Assembly: GCF_035510375.1 (NCBI RefSeq)
Contig: NZ_DATKHG010000023.1
Reading direction: 5' to 3' (one strand)
Length of the DNA: 64,000 nucleotides
DNA from: Paenibacillus_I sp035510375
GTDB lineage: Bacteria > Bacillota > Bacilli > Paenibacillales > Paenibacillaceae
Position numbers and translations under genes: made by a program. A model generated the notes under the pieces. It was not told the DNA's origin. It searched no databases and worked only from the letters and a program-made list of their open reading frames with translations. Shown here one piece after another: positions 35,040 through 44,634 of the stretch. How positions within the stretch are numbered: the first letter of the stretch is position 1; each line of letters opens with the position of its first letter.

Positions 35040-36713
35040 TTGGATGTTGACTTGCTGATGGTCGTCGCTGCAATCGGTGCGGCGAGTATCGGTTTTTGGA
35101 TGGACGGGGCCATTCTTATCTTTATTTTTTCATTAAGCGGTGCGCTCGAAGGATACACGATGGAGAAAACCAACAAGGACATTCAGTCCATTATGAAGCT
35201 TCGTCCGGAAGAAGCTGTCGTGATCCGCGGGAATGAAGAACAAAAGGTGAAGGTCGATCATCTTCAAAAAGGGGATTTGGTGCTTGTCAGACCCGGTGAA
35301 CGTATTCCGGCTGACGGCGTTGTGCACGAAGGGCAATCCGCCGTTGACCAGGCGTCGATTACAGGCGAGTCGATTCCTGTAGACAAAGTAAAAGGTGACG
35401 ATGTTTTTGCAGGAACGATCAACGGGCAGGGGGCCCTGAAAATAGAAGTGACCAAACCGGCAGAGGAAATGCTGCTGTCCCGAATCATTCACCTGGTTCA
35501 GGAAGCGAAAAACGAAATGCCTCCGAGTCAATTATTTGTCGAGCGATTTGAACGTATTTACGCCAAAATCGTGGTGGTCGCAGCCGTCCTGCTCATGGTC
35601 CTTCCGCCGTATATATTGAATTGGACCTGGAGCGAAACCATTTATCGGGCCATGATTTTTCTCGTTGTAGCTTCGCCTTGCGCACTTGTCTCTTCCATCA
35701 TGCCTGCGATTTTGTCCGGTATCTCCAATGCGGCGCGAAAAGGACTTTTATTTAAAGGCGGGGTGCATCTCGAAAATATTGGGTATATCAAAGCAGTTGC
35801 TTTTGATAAAACGGGAACATTGACTGAAGGCAAGCCCAAAGTGACGGATATGATTCCTTTCCAGGATTACACGGAAGATAAATTGCTCCGGCTGGCCGCT
35901 TCACTGGAGTCGTTATCCGAACACCCGATCGCGAAGGCGATTGTGCAAACGGCGAAAGAGAAGCAGATTCCATTAGATCAAGCGAGCCAATTGCAAGCAG
36001 TTCCGGGGTTAGGCGTTCACGGGTTGGTAAACGGACTTGAATGCCGTGTTGGCAAGATGGAGCTGCTTCGCAGTCTGCATGTATCTTCAGAGCAAAAAGG
36101 CTTGGTCAAGGAATTGGAGCTGCAAGGGAAAACGGTCATATTTATAGAAGCGAGTCATCAGCTCGTCGGAATGCTTGCCATCCAGGATACGATTCGCCCG
36201 AACGCCAAGCAAGCCGTGGATGCTTTGAAACGAATGGGGATCAAGGTGGCCATGTTGACCGGTGACAGTGAATCAACGGCAAAAGCGATTGGACAGCAAG
36301 CCGGTGTGGATGAAGTATATGCCGAACTTTTGCCGGAACATAAGGTAGAGATCGTTAAGAAACTGGCGGCAAAATACGGTAAAGTGGCGATGGTCGGAGA
36401 CGGAGTCAACGATGCGCCGGCATTGGCGACAGCCTCCGTTGGGATTGCCATGGGGGCAGCCGGTACGGATGTTGCTCTGGAAACCGCAAATGTTTTGCTG
36501 ATGGCGGATGATATCTCCAAGATCCCGTACGCCATCTCGCTCGGTCGTCGAACCAGTCGAGTCATAAAGCAAAACGTGTCGTTTGCTATTGCGGTCGTCG
36601 TGATCCTTGTAGCACTGAATTTTGTTGGAGATATTAATTTGCCGTCGGGTGTCATCGGTCATGAAGGAAGCACCTTGGCGGTGATATTGAGCGGTTTGCG
36701 ACTGTTGCGATAA
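35040..36713 (+). pseudogene. Heavy-metal P-type ATPase (CadA/ZosA type), N terminus removed by the IS
   Basis: The 557-residue frame keeps membrane segments near 5-35 and 185-240, the actuator motif TGES near residue 117, the metal-site motif SPCALV near residue 223, phosphorylation site DKTGTLTEG near residue 266, HP motif SEHPIAKA and hinge GDGVNDAP. This suggests Zn/Cd/Co-type transport. The first membrane helices and any N-terminal metal-binding domain are absent. Coding similarity begins right at 35029, the base after the ISL3 terminal repeat. The only start codons are internal or at the joint (TTG 35040), so a full pump is unlikely though the core could still be expressed. Confidence 0.85.
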
Positions 36714-36733
36714 CGTTTGGGAGTGAAATCAGT

Positions 36734-38488
36734 TTGTCTAATCTGAAGGTATATTTCAAATTTGTAAAACCATATTGGTTTCTCGTACTCATTACTGTTA
36801 TGATCGGCATCGTGAAATTTAGTATTCCCTTAACGTTGCCGATGGTAATGAAGTATGTCGTGGACGACTTGCTGTTAAGCCCGCTTTCGCCAGGACAAAA
36901 GATTGTCAGGCTCCTTTATGTAATTGGTGCAATGTTTGGGTTATTTGTAGTGATCCGGTACCCGATCGAATACTACCGTCAATATTTTGCTCAATTGATA
37001 ACCAACCGAATTTTATTTGATATTCGAAACCGGTTATATGATCATATTCAGAAGCTCTCCTTGCGGTATTATCAGAATCATAAAGTGGGAGAAGTTATTT
37101 CCCGCATGATGAACGACGTGGAACAGACGAAAAGTTTAGTGGAAACGGGTATGATGAATATTTGGCTGGATATCATTACCCTCACTCTTGCTTTAGGAAT
37201 TATGTACTACATGGATTTCTCATTAACGCTTGTTTCCATCGCCATCCTTCCGTTTTACGCAATTGCCGTTAAGAAGTTGTATAAGAAACTAAAATCATTG
37301 ACTAAACAGCGTTCCCAATCCCTTGCTGACATGCAGGCATATTTGTACGAACGGGTTAATGGCATCCCGGTGATCAAAAGTTTTGCATTAGAGAATCATG
37401 AAAAAGGGCAATTCGGCAGAAAAAACCAGCATTTTCTGGACCGGGCATTAGCTCATACTAAATGGAACGCTCTAACGAACGGCACTATCAATACGTTAAC
37501 GGATATTGCTCCGCTCATGGTTATTGCTTATGGCGGATACGAGGTTATCAATGGAAATTTGACCGTAGGTTCCTTTGTTGCGTTTTTCGGGTTCCTGGAC
37601 CGGCTATACAGTCCTCTCCGCCGACTGGTTAATTCATCGACAGAATTGACTCAAGCAACTGCATCGTTGGAACGTGTACTCGAATTTTTGCGAGAGCCTT
37701 ATGATATTGTAGATTCTTCTGATGCCCGCTCCGTAAGTAAAGTAAGCGGCAGGATTCAATTTCATGATGTGTGGTTTCGGTATGGAGAGGATTCGGAATG
37801 GGTGTTGAAAAATATTCACTTCACGATCCAACCCGGAGAAACCGTGGCCCTTGTCGGAATGAGCGGCGGAGGGAAATCCTCCATGATCAGTCTGATCCCT
37901 CGTTTTTACGATATCCAAAGAGGAGTCATTTCCATTGATGATTATGACATTCGGGACATGACGTTAAAGAGTTTAAGAAATCAAATTGGGATTGTTTTGC
38001 AAGATAATATTTTATTTAGCGGGACGATTCGTGAAAATATTTTATTTGGAAGACCTGATGCGACAGAGGAAGAAGTGGTCGAGGCAGCGAAAGCGGCTAA
38101 TGCGCACACATTTATCACAAATTTGCCTTTCGGCTATGATACGGAGATTGGGGAGCGCGGAGTCAAGCTTTCCGGAGGACAAAAACAGAGAATTGCTATC
38201 GCCCGTGTCTTCCTTAAAAACCCCGATATCATTATTTTGGATGAGGCGACCTCAGCCCTTGACCTGGAATCTGAGCATTTAATTCAGGAATCGCTTGAAA
38301 GATTGGCCAAATATCGAACAACAATAGTCATTGCGCATCGTCTCTCCACCATTACTCATGCGGATAGAATTATTTTGATTGCTCATGGTGAAATAATGGA
38401 ACAAGGCACCCATGTGGAACTCATGCAAAATGGCGGAGCCTATACACGGTTATTTAATATACAGAATATTAAAGAGCCAGCAATATAG
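36734..38488 (+). CDS. ABC exporter, fused membrane and ATPase domains
   Basis: A 584-residue half-transporter of the MsbA/BmrA class that would act as a homodimer or with a partner. About six membrane segments lie in residues 1-320. The ATPase has Walker A GMSGGGKSS near 375, Q-loop VLQDN, signature LSGGQKQR near 480, Walker B IIILDEATS and H-loop AHRLS. TTG start with GGGAGTG 10 bases ahead, 20 bases after the ATPase remnant. Drug, lipid or peptide export is possible; the substrate is not inferable. Its AT content is higher than that of its neighbours, hinting at separate origin. Confidence 0.9.
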   Translation: MSNLKVYFKFVKPYWFLVLITVMIGIVKFSIPLTLPMVMKYVVDDLLLSPLSPGQKIVRLLYVIGAMFGLFVVIRYPIEYYRQYFAQLITNRILFDIRNRLYDHIQKLSLRYYQNHKVGEVISRMMNDVEQTKSLVETGMMNIWLDIITLTLALGIMYYMDFSLTLVSIAILPFYAIAVKKLYKKLKSLTKQRSQSLADMQAYLYERVNGIPVIKSFALENHEKGQFGRKNQHFLDRALAHTKWNALTNGTINTLTDIAPLMVIAYGGYEVINGNLTVGSFVAFFGFLDRLYSPLRRLVNSSTELTQATASLERVLEFLREPYDIVDSSDARSVSKVSGRIQFHDVWFRYGEDSEWVLKNIHFTIQPGETVALVGMSGGGKSSMISLIPRFYDIQRGVISIDDYDIRDMTLKSLRNQIGIVLQDNILFSGTIRENILFGRPDATEEEVVEAAKAANAHTFITNLPFGYDTEIGERGVKLSGGQKQRIAIARVFLKNPDIIILDEATSALDLESEHLIQESLERLAKYRTTIVIAHRLSTITHADRIILIAHGEIMEQGTHVELMQNGGAYTRLFNIQNIKEPAI

Positions 38489-38890
38489 TGTAGTATTTAA
38501 CCGGATTGTTAAAAGTAGCACTGTTCACCTTTCGGATGGAGCTGAAAGGCAAGTACGAGACGGGTGTTCCGTTTTGGAGGGTGAGTGTCGGAAATTGATT
38601 GATAATGAAAATGCCAATTATTGGAGGCTGGCACCGGGGGGACAGTAAAAGGTCACAAATGAGGTGAAAAAGTTATCAGTCAGAGGCAGACGACAATGTC
38701 ACCAAATCAGTGGTAATATTGTAGTGTGAAAGAATGCAGACAGGCCGACCGGCATCCCCGGAACCGCCTGTCTTTTTTATTTCCGGGAGTATCGGTCGAT
38801 CAAAGCGTCCCGGTGCTCCGATGGAAAGGGGAGATGTGGAACGAAAACGTGGCACAACAACCGAATCCAGGTACGGAGGGAGGGAGCGGC
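38489..38890. other. Junction region before the conjugative block
   Basis: No convincing gene. A short frame ending ANYWRLAPGGQ at 38648 has no ribosome site. It contains the terminator at 38738. This is where the boundary of the conjugative element would be expected, but I can identify no tRNA, direct repeat or integrase site. Confidence 0.5.
38738..38778 (+). terminator. Terminator upstream of the conjugation genes
   Basis: AGACAGGC and GCCTGTCT arms enclose a loop of about 20 bases and are followed by six T. It falls inside the longest possible frame of the coupling protein, which argues for the later GTG start. Confidence 0.75.
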
Positions 38891-41188
38891 GTGCGCTCTT
38901 TTTGGTTTCCGCGCTGGTGTGAACCGGGTTGCGGCAAGCACAAGCAGACCCTTTGGTTCGAAGTGATGCCCTCCCTCGACGCTTCGCAGATGGACTTCGC
39001 CAAATCGGCTCGTTTTGCCAAGCATATCAGCCAGCTCGGCCATCCCAGGTTCAAGCGTCTTCGGTACGGACAGATCTATTTTCGTTTCCTGATCCAGTGT
39101 GCAGGACCTGCTGGTCACGTACGATTATACTTCTCTGTCCCCGACATTCGCTGGATGGGATTTCGCACGGGCTTTCAGACACAGGTGTTCGGGATCTACT
39201 TGCTTCCTGCTGAAGCGCCTGTGTTCGCCGCTGGTTCGGTCAAAAACGTGATCGTTGCCGAAGGACGTCCTGCGTATAAGGGCGCGCTGTCTATCGCTGC
39301 GTTTCATCCGGCGGGCAAAGACCCGGTAAACGAAATGATTGCGGCGATGGGAGCAGGCGAGCTCAAGGCGGGCGAGGAGGTATGGCTGGAGCTGGCGTTT
39401 GCGCCGGCGGGCAAGCGCCTCTTGCAGCGCCGCATCCGTAAAGCGGAAGCATGGCTGCGCTCCCCGGCAACCGAGCCGGTATCGCTTCAAGCCATCTGGC
39501 GCGAGATGCAAATGAATCAAAGGGAGAAACCCCGGCCTCGAGAGTTAACTACCTACCAGCAAAACGTCATGCGTTCCTTGCAGGGAAAGCATGACGAAGA
39601 TGAAATCGGGCTGTGGACGGGCTTTCGCGTGCTCATTCGTTCCCATGCGGCCAAAGCAAGGCTGCACACGATGAACGACATGCTGCAATCAATGCGCAGC
39701 GGCAACGGCATTGTGCTGCGCCCTGTTCGGGGAAAAAAAGCTGATCTCGCGCCTGGCACGCCGTCGAAGAAACTGCTGTTTACTTCGGAGGAACTCGGCT
39801 ACTGGCTGCGCATTCCCGCTTTTGGCGATTCGGCCGCCGCGCATATGGAGAGAATGCATGCGAAAATCATCCCGGCTCCGGAAGGGCTGAATAACGGAAT
39901 ATATATCGGGAAAAGCAACGTGCCGGGCGTGGACAAGGTAATCCGCATGCAGGTGAATCAGATGCTCAAGCATGCGTTTCTCGCCGGAACGACCGGATCG
40001 GGCAAAACGTCGACGCTGCTTTCCATCATGACGAAAATGGTGGACGATTTGGAGCGTTTGCCGGGCGCAGCGCCTGGCTTTACGTTTCTGGATCCGCACG
40101 GCGGAGCGATTGAAACGTTGCTCAGCTATATCCCCAAAAGTCTGTACCCTAAGCTTCATATCATCCCGCTCGGGCATACCGAACGGCCGCGGGGCTTCAA
40201 CTTGTTTCAAGACGCTCATGCGGATATGCGGGAAAGCCTGACGGGGGAATTCGTTACGACGCTGCAGCAGCTGTTTCCGGGTTCGCGGCCAAGGGCAGAG
40301 CACTATTTGCGAAATGCCGTGCTCAGCTTATTATCCGTGCCGCCGCAAACGGTGCTCGGCATCGTCGATATCTTCTTTAATGAGACGTACCGCAGGAAAC
40401 TGCTGCCGAGACTGGATGTGCATTTACGGCACTTTTGGACGGATGAGTTTGCGCAAATCAAAAATGTCGGCGAGCATCTCGGCCCGATTTTGAACAAACT
40501 CGGCGCTCTGACTACGTATCCTACATCTCGGCGGATGCTTGGCCAGCTCCACAGTAGCATCAACACGAGGCAAGTGATGGACGACGGTCATATCGTGCTA
40601 ATCGACGGCTCCGGCTGTGTGCCGGATTTGCTGAAGATTTTAGCAAGCTTGTTTTTCATCGATTACCATTTCACCTGCCGCAAACGGCCGCAGCATAAGT
40701 CCAGGGCGCACTTCTTTTTTGCCGATGAGTGCCATTTATTCGCGACAGACATTTTGACGAAAATACTGGCCGAGGATCGCAAGTTTGGCTTGTCGCTGTT
40801 TTTGGCCACGCAGTATTTGTCACAATTGTCCGACCGCATTTTGGAGGCGATTCTCGGCAACGTCGGCACGCTCATGCTGTTGCAGCTTGGCGGGCCGGAT
40901 GCGGATAAGCTGTCGCGCTGGCTCAAACCGCTCGTCACGAACGCCGACTTGATGAATCTGGCCGAGCTTCATGCCATCGTACGCACGAAAGGTCAAGAGG
41001 GAAGGTTGGAGCTGTTTACGGTCAAAAACGACATCGTCCCGATCCGGCATGAACCTTGGATCGAAGAAGCGTGGGCCTATTCCGACGCTCAAGACGGACG
41101 ATCGATAGAATCGGTCGAAAAAGAGATGACGGTGGGGGAAGGCCCAGGTTCGCCCTTGAACGGATGGCGGCGTCAGGATCCGGATTAG
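38891..41188 (+). CDS. T4SS coupling-type ATPase (VirD4/TraG-like)
   Basis: A 765-residue ATPase likely to couple a DNA-protein complex to the conjugation channel. Walker A is GTTGSGKTS near residue 365, Walker B is FFFADECHLF near residue 610, followed by the LATQYLSQL sensor region. The N-terminal 250 residues are unassigned and contain CEPGCGKHK. No clear membrane anchor is seen, unlike classical VirD4. GTG 38891 is chosen because GGAGGGAGGG lies six bases ahead; the longer frame (from 38726) contains a terminator. First gene of the block. Confidence 0.8.
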   Translation: MRSFWFPRWCEPGCGKHKQTLWFEVMPSLDASQMDFAKSARFAKHISQLGHPRFKRLRYGQIYFRFLIQCAGPAGHVRLYFSVPDIRWMGFRTGFQTQVFGIYLLPAEAPVFAAGSVKNVIVAEGRPAYKGALSIAAFHPAGKDPVNEMIAAMGAGELKAGEEVWLELAFAPAGKRLLQRRIRKAEAWLRSPATEPVSLQAIWREMQMNQREKPRPRELTTYQQNVMRSLQGKHDEDEIGLWTGFRVLIRSHAAKARLHTMNDMLQSMRSGNGIVLRPVRGKKADLAPGTPSKKLLFTSEELGYWLRIPAFGDSAAAHMERMHAKIIPAPEGLNNGIYIGKSNVPGVDKVIRMQVNQMLKHAFLAGTTGSGKTSTLLSIMTKMVDDLERLPGAAPGFTFLDPHGGAIETLLSYIPKSLYPKLHIIPLGHTERPRGFNLFQDAHADMRESLTGEFVTTLQQLFPGSRPRAEHYLRNAVLSLLSVPPQTVLGIVDIFFNETYRRKLLPRLDVHLRHFWTDEFAQIKNVGEHLGPILNKLGALTTYPTSRRMLGQLHSSINTRQVMDDGHIVLIDGSGCVPDLLKILASLFFIDYHFTCRKRPQHKSRAHFFFADECHLFATDILTKILAEDRKFGLSLFLATQYLSQLSDRILEAILGNVGTLMLLQLGGPDADKLSRWLKPLVTNADLMNLAELHAIVRTKGQEGRLELFTVKNDIVPIRHEPWIEEAWAYSDAQDGRSIESVEKEMTVGEGPGSPLNGWRRQDPD

Positions 41189-41355
41189 CCGGTGGAGGCC
41201 GCACAAAGACTGAGACAAAGACAGAGATGAAGTCTGAGATAAAGACTGAGATAATCGACGCGGTCGTAAAAAGCGGCACAAACCGCTTTCTGACGCATTC
41301 AGCGCTCCTGCGCAAATCCGGACTTACTCACATCTGCGCGAGTCGCCGCAAATAA
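41164..41355 (+). CDS. Possible small protein with Lys-Thr-Glu tandem repeats
   Basis: A 63-residue frame overlapping the end of the coupling gene. Residues 14-29 are four KTE-type tetrapeptides (KTET, KTEM, KSEI, KTEI) encoded by perfect-period 12-base repeats. The rest is basic. No good ribosome site is visible. The repeats may matter as DNA rather than protein (see the repeat entry at 41206). I do not recognise a family. Confidence 0.35.
   Translation: MAASGSGLAGGGRTKTETKTEMKSEIKTEIIDAVVKSGTNRFLTHSALLRKSGLTHICASRRK
41206..41289. repeat. 12-base tandem repeats plus inverted repeat, possible origin of transfer or replication
   Basis: Four head-to-tail copies, AAGACTGAGACA, AAGACAGAGATG, AAGTCTGAGATA and AAGACTGAGATA, occupy 41206-41253. 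A perfect inverted repeat AAAGCGG / CCGCTTT with a six-base loop follows at 41270-41289. Direct repeats next to a hairpin between a coupling gene and a replication-relaxation gene are what an oriT or iteron origin would look like. This is inference. Confidence 0.5.
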
Positions 41356-41381
41356 CGAATGAAGGGAGGAAACAAAACCGC

Positions 41382-42260
41382 ATGTATGAGGCAGCAAAAA
41401 AAGAAATGCTGGCAACGGTATACCGGTACGGACCGATGACGGCAAGCCAATTGGCAACCGTATTGAATTATCGCTTGCCCACTTTGTACGCCATGGCCAG
41501 CCAGTTGAGCAGACAGGGGCTGGTGCGGAGCATCCCTCTCCCCTTCCTTCGCCTGAACCATGTAGGGTACGGGTTGACTGCCGAAGGGGCAAAAGCATCG
41601 GCGATGCTGACTGGCGAAGAGGAAGGCTTCCGGATGAAAGCGTGGGAGAAACATCCGGTACAGCTAGAGCATGTATACGGCACGAATGCTTTTTTCGTGT
41701 CGCTCATCCGGCACAGCCTGACGCAAGAAGGCGAAGGACTGACAGAATGGCAATCGACCCGGGAAGCAGCCGAGCAGTATGCCAACTTCAAGGAGTCGGG
41801 CAAAAAAACGATGCTGCTGCGTCCGGATGGCCTATGCACATATGTGTTGCCGGGACGCGGACGTCTCGTATTGCATGTGGAGTACGACACCGGCAGCGAG
41901 AACCAGTGGAAATTGCAGGATAAGCTGTGGCTGTACGGTCGGGTGCTGTCTGCAGCATGGCGCGCGGTGACCGCCGTTCATGTGCTGTTCGTGACGAAAA
42001 TCGAGGCGCGGCCGAAACGGCTGCTTCGGCTATGGGCTTCGCTTGGCGAAGGGCCGCTGCTTGGACGGCCGTTGCCGAACGTTTGGGCGATCAGCGAAAG
42101 CGAATGGAACCGTCGGGGCGCAGAAGAAGCGCTTTGGTGGGGACTGGAAGAGAAGCGCCTGCGGCTGAAAGACATGCCGCTTTTGCCCATGCCCTTGGAG
42201 ACGGATTTCCCGATACTCGGCAAACAGCCAAGGGAGCCGTCCCCGATGCTGGGGAGGTGA
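41382..42260 (+). CDS. Replication-relaxation family protein
   Basis: A 292-residue soluble protein. An N-terminal winged helix (about 10-75; MTASQLATVLNYRLPTLYAM, GLTAEGAKAS) is followed by the Replic_Relax-type domain (HVYGTNAFFVSLIRHSL, LRPDGLCTYVLPGRGRL, VEYDTGSENQWKL). Its D-G and E-Y-D-T-G residues recall a nuclease-like fold. The family is found on conjugative plasmids and ICEs and is thought to help initiate DNA processing. An AAGGGAGG site lies before ATG. It lies next to the repeat array that may be its target. Confidence 0.85.
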   Translation: MYEAAKKEMLATVYRYGPMTASQLATVLNYRLPTLYAMASQLSRQGLVRSIPLPFLRLNHVGYGLTAEGAKASAMLTGEEEGFRMKAWEKHPVQLEHVYGTNAFFVSLIRHSLTQEGEGLTEWQSTREAAEQYANFKESGKKTMLLRPDGLCTYVLPGRGRLVLHVEYDTGSENQWKLQDKLWLYGRVLSAAWRAVTAVHVLFVTKIEARPKRLLRLWASLGEGPLLGRPLPNVWAISESEWNRRGAEEALWWGLEEKRLRLKDMPLLPMPLETDFPILGKQPREPSPMLGR

Positions 42261-42265
42261 ATCGG

Positions 42266-43084
42266 ATGGATCTACGCTGGTTTCCGAAGCTGCTGCTTTG
42301 GTGCATGCTGATGCTTTCGTCTCTGGGTGCGGTGTCCATGCTGCTTCGAACAGAAACAGACCCGACGCCCGCCCTGCTCAAACGGACAACGGAGCAGCAA
42401 ATGGCGATCCATTCGGCGCTGAACTTTGCCCGCGAATGGATGCGCTGGTACGGCGAGGAACTGCCCGAGGCGCGCATGCAGCGGCTGAAGCCGTACGTCA
42501 ACCCGGAGACCCTCGTCCGCATTGCTAGCCTCCAGCCGGAACAAAAAACGAAACGGCAGGAGGTGATTGCGTCGGAATTCGTGTCCGTTTCCTCCGGCAG
42601 CGGATCGCGCTTTACGGTTCGCGTCCGGGTGATCGCTTTGAATCCCGACCGTGTCGTGTGGGAGCTCGATGTTCCTGTATGGGCACAGACTGGAAAGGGC
42701 GCTGCAGTGACTGCACCGCCGCTCATCCGCTTGTCGCAGGAGCCGCCAACCGTTCCAGAAACGGGAAGCGGGGAAACGGCGGTATCCAGTGATGTGAAGC
42801 AGCGGATGCGTCCGGCGCTCGAAAGCTTTCTGAAAACGATGTACGAAGGCAATGATGCGGAAAGCCTGTTCAACTACGTCACGACTGGCGCAAATTTAAA
42901 GCCGCTCGGAGGCCGGCTTCGCTTCCTCTCGCTGGAACGACTGGAGGTTACCGGAACGGGACCATATAAAGTCGCCGTTACGTTTTCAGTTCAGGATGCA
43001 GCGACGGGATTTCGAATGACGCAGGAATGGAGGCTGACGGTAACGGAGGAGAACCAGAAGTTTTTTGTAGCTGCCGTGGAGTAA
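42266..43084 (+). CDS. Conjugal transfer protein TcpC-like (VirB8-like)
   Basis: A 272-residue protein with one N-terminal membrane segment (about 8-27) and an extracytoplasmic part with two NTF2-like halves (about 45-140 and 165-270), as in TcpC and Tn916 Orf13. TcpC-type proteins scaffold the Gram-positive conjugation channel. ATG 42266 has GGGGAGGTG ahead of it; the longer frame from 41927 overlaps the previous gene. The gap to the previous gene is five bases. Confidence 0.85.
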   Translation: MDLRWFPKLLLWCMLMLSSLGAVSMLLRTETDPTPALLKRTTEQQMAIHSALNFAREWMRWYGEELPEARMQRLKPYVNPETLVRIASLQPEQKTKRQEVIASEFVSVSSGSGSRFTVRVRVIALNPDRVVWELDVPVWAQTGKGAAVTAPPLIRLSQEPPTVPETGSGETAVSSDVKQRMRPALESFLKTMYEGNDAESLFNYVTTGANLKPLGGRLRFLSLERLEVTGTGPYKVAVTFSVQDAATGFRMTQEWRLTVTEENQKFFVAAVE

Positions 43085-43126
43085 GCGGAAGCATGGATCG
43101 ATGAAGAAAGGAGGGCTGCCTTTACA

Positions 43127-43300
43127 ATGTCCAAACAACAACGGGAAGAAGAACGACAAGCGCTCCTTGCTCAGCTTCAACAATTGGATCGGCACGGCGT
43201 TTGGACCGACGAAAAAAGCAAAAACGAAGGATACCCGCGGCTGACCTTGCGTGAAGCAAGAGCAAAATGGGCAGAAATGTCGGACCCGAAAAACCAATGA
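43127..43300 (+). CDS. Small charged hypothetical protein
   Basis: A 57-residue soluble protein (begins MSKQQREEERQALLAQLQQL) with a probable coiled-coil start and a LTLREARAKWAEMS end. A strong AAGGAGGG site lies about 12 bases before ATG. It sits between tcpC-like and pilin-like genes of the conjugation block. Function unknown. Confidence 0.6.
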   Translation: MSKQQREEERQALLAQLQQLDRHGVWTDEKSKNEGYPRLTLREARAKWAEMSDPKNQ

Positions 43301-43357
43301 CGGTCAGCGGGAATCAATGAGCCGGGATTCATCTTGCTACACGAGGAGGTGGGAAAT

Positions 43358-43615
43358 GTGGAAGGGGATTTTGTCAATACCGGACTTCTCGTCATCAAAC
43401 GGCTGTTGCAAGCCATTTTCCTCACGATTGCAATTTACCGAGGAGTGAAGATGTATGCTAACGGCGAGACGAATCGGCTCTGGTCGCATATTATGCTCTC
43501 CGTCATTTTGGGCATTTTCGTCTTTGCTCCCGGCATTGCCAAGTACCTCGCACTCTATGTCCTGAAGACGCTCGGCATTTCCGTGGACGGGTTGACCGAT
43601 ACGACGGGAGGGTGA
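43358..43615 (+). CDS. Small two-helix membrane protein (VirB2-like candidate)
   Basis: An 85-residue protein with two hydrophobic segments (about 12-28 and 45-70). Its position just before a TcpE/VirB3-like gene and its size fit the small pilin-like or channel subunits of T4SS operons. GTG 43358 follows GAGGAGGTGGG with proper spacing. Homology is not recognisable. Confidence 0.7.
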   Translation: MEGDFVNTGLLVIKRLLQAIFLTIAIYRGVKMYANGETNRLWSHIMLSVILGIFVFAPGIAKYLALYVLKTLGISVDGLTDTTGG

Positions 43616-43621
43616 GGACGG

Positions 43622-44341
43622 GTGGACGAGGACAAAACGGAGTCATATCGCGTGTTGTACCGGGTTCGGCCGCTTATCTACCATATCGGGGACATTCGCT
43701 TATGGATGCCGATCCGGCAGGACGGCGTGGTGCTCTGGTTTATGTATATCGGCGTGTTTTTCATTTTTAGCTACGTATTTCCGGTGCTGTCATGGGCGCT
43801 TCCGTTTGATCGCGCGATCACGATGGTCGTCGGGCCGATTGCTGCCGCATACTACACGGTCAAACTGGATCCGGCGGGGAAAACGGCGCCGCGCTATCTG
43901 CGGGACATCCTGCATTTTCTGGTGCGGCCGAAATGGTTTGTCCGCTGGAAGGCCATCCGTCAACCCGGAGGAAAACGGAAGATCCGGTTTGTTGGCCGGT
44001 GCCGGCCGTACGAACGGATATCGCTGCCAGTCGGGGGCGGTGAGGAATGGCGCGGCAGCAACGGGCGGTTGTACGGGACGGTCGAAGGATTGCAGAAGCT
44101 TTGCCTTCCCGCAAACGTGCGCATCCGCTGGCGCGGGCGAAGTGGAAAACTACTCGTTATTCCGCTGAAACGACAGGCCAAACGAGCTGTCGTTCCGCCT
44201 GTAGTATTGGAAGTGACATCGCGGCGATCGATGTCATTTATGACGTCCGCTCCGGTGCAAGTTGATCGAGAAATTAGAGATGACGCTATGGAGATGTGGA
44301 AGGTAAATATACGCAGAGATACTCGAAGCGGCTCGTTATAG
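43622..44341 (+). CDS. TcpE-family conjugal transfer membrane protein (VirB3-like)
   Basis: A 239-residue protein with two adjacent membrane segments (about 38-58 and 62-82) after a short cytoplasmic N terminus and a basic C-terminal domain of about 150 residues. TcpE-type features include the RYLRDILHFLVRPK segment straight after the helices. In Gram-positive systems TcpE works with the VirB4 ATPase and the VirB8-like protein. It starts GTG six bases after the previous stop. Confidence 0.8.
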   Translation: MDEDKTESYRVLYRVRPLIYHIGDIRLWMPIRQDGVVLWFMYIGVFFIFSYVFPVLSWALPFDRAITMVVGPIAAAYYTVKLDPAGKTAPRYLRDILHFLVRPKWFVRWKAIRQPGGKRKIRFVGRCRPYERISLPVGGGEEWRGSNGRLYGTVEGLQKLCLPANVRIRWRGRSGKLLVIPLKRQAKRAVVPPVVLEVTSRRSMSFMTSAPVQVDREIRDDAMEMWKVNIRRDTRSGSL

Positions 44342-44369
44342 GCACATTCCACCAAAGCGAGGCGATAGG

Positions 44370-44603
44370 ATGGGAAAATGGAATCACACCGTGACGATCG
44401 GTCTTGCCGACATTTTAGAAGACGAATCGACCAGTGTGGAGCAAAGGGGCCGGACGATCGCCGAGCGGTTAAGCCGTGAAGCGTGTTTTCGGTCCTTTCC
44501 GCATTTGGCGGAGTTCCGTTCGGTTCAGGACGAAGAGGATCTTGATGAATGGCTGGAACGCATGTACGACTACGCCGATCGGCATCGTATCTGGATCACG
44601 TAA
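44370..44603 (+). CDS. Small acidic hypothetical protein
   Basis: A 77-residue acidic, soluble protein (EDESTSVEQRGRTIAERLSR, YADRHRIWIT). Co-oriented and close to the neighbours, 28 bases after the TcpE-like gene. Similar small proteins occur before virB4 genes in Bacillota ICEs. Function unknown. Confidence 0.65.
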   Translation: MGKWNHTVTIGLADILEDESTSVEQRGRTIAERLSREACFRSFPHLAEFRSVQDEEDLDEWLERMYDYADRHRIWIT

Positions 44604-44634
44604 GAGACGGTTCGGTGAAGGGAGGTGAGACGAG

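Noticed and set aside
38412..38648. A 78-residue frame overlapping the end of the ABC exporter
   Set aside because: No ribosome site, and more than half overlaps or abuts the exporter gene in another frame.
38726..38890. Longer N terminus of the coupling ATPase
   Set aside because: The extension runs through a terminator hairpin and lacks a ribosome site, whereas GTG 38891 has GGAGGGAGGG ahead.
41927..42265. N-terminal extension of the TcpC-like protein
   Set aside because: It overlaps the replication-relaxation gene completely and has no membrane-anchor logic; ATG 42266 has a good ribosome site and starts right before the membrane segment.
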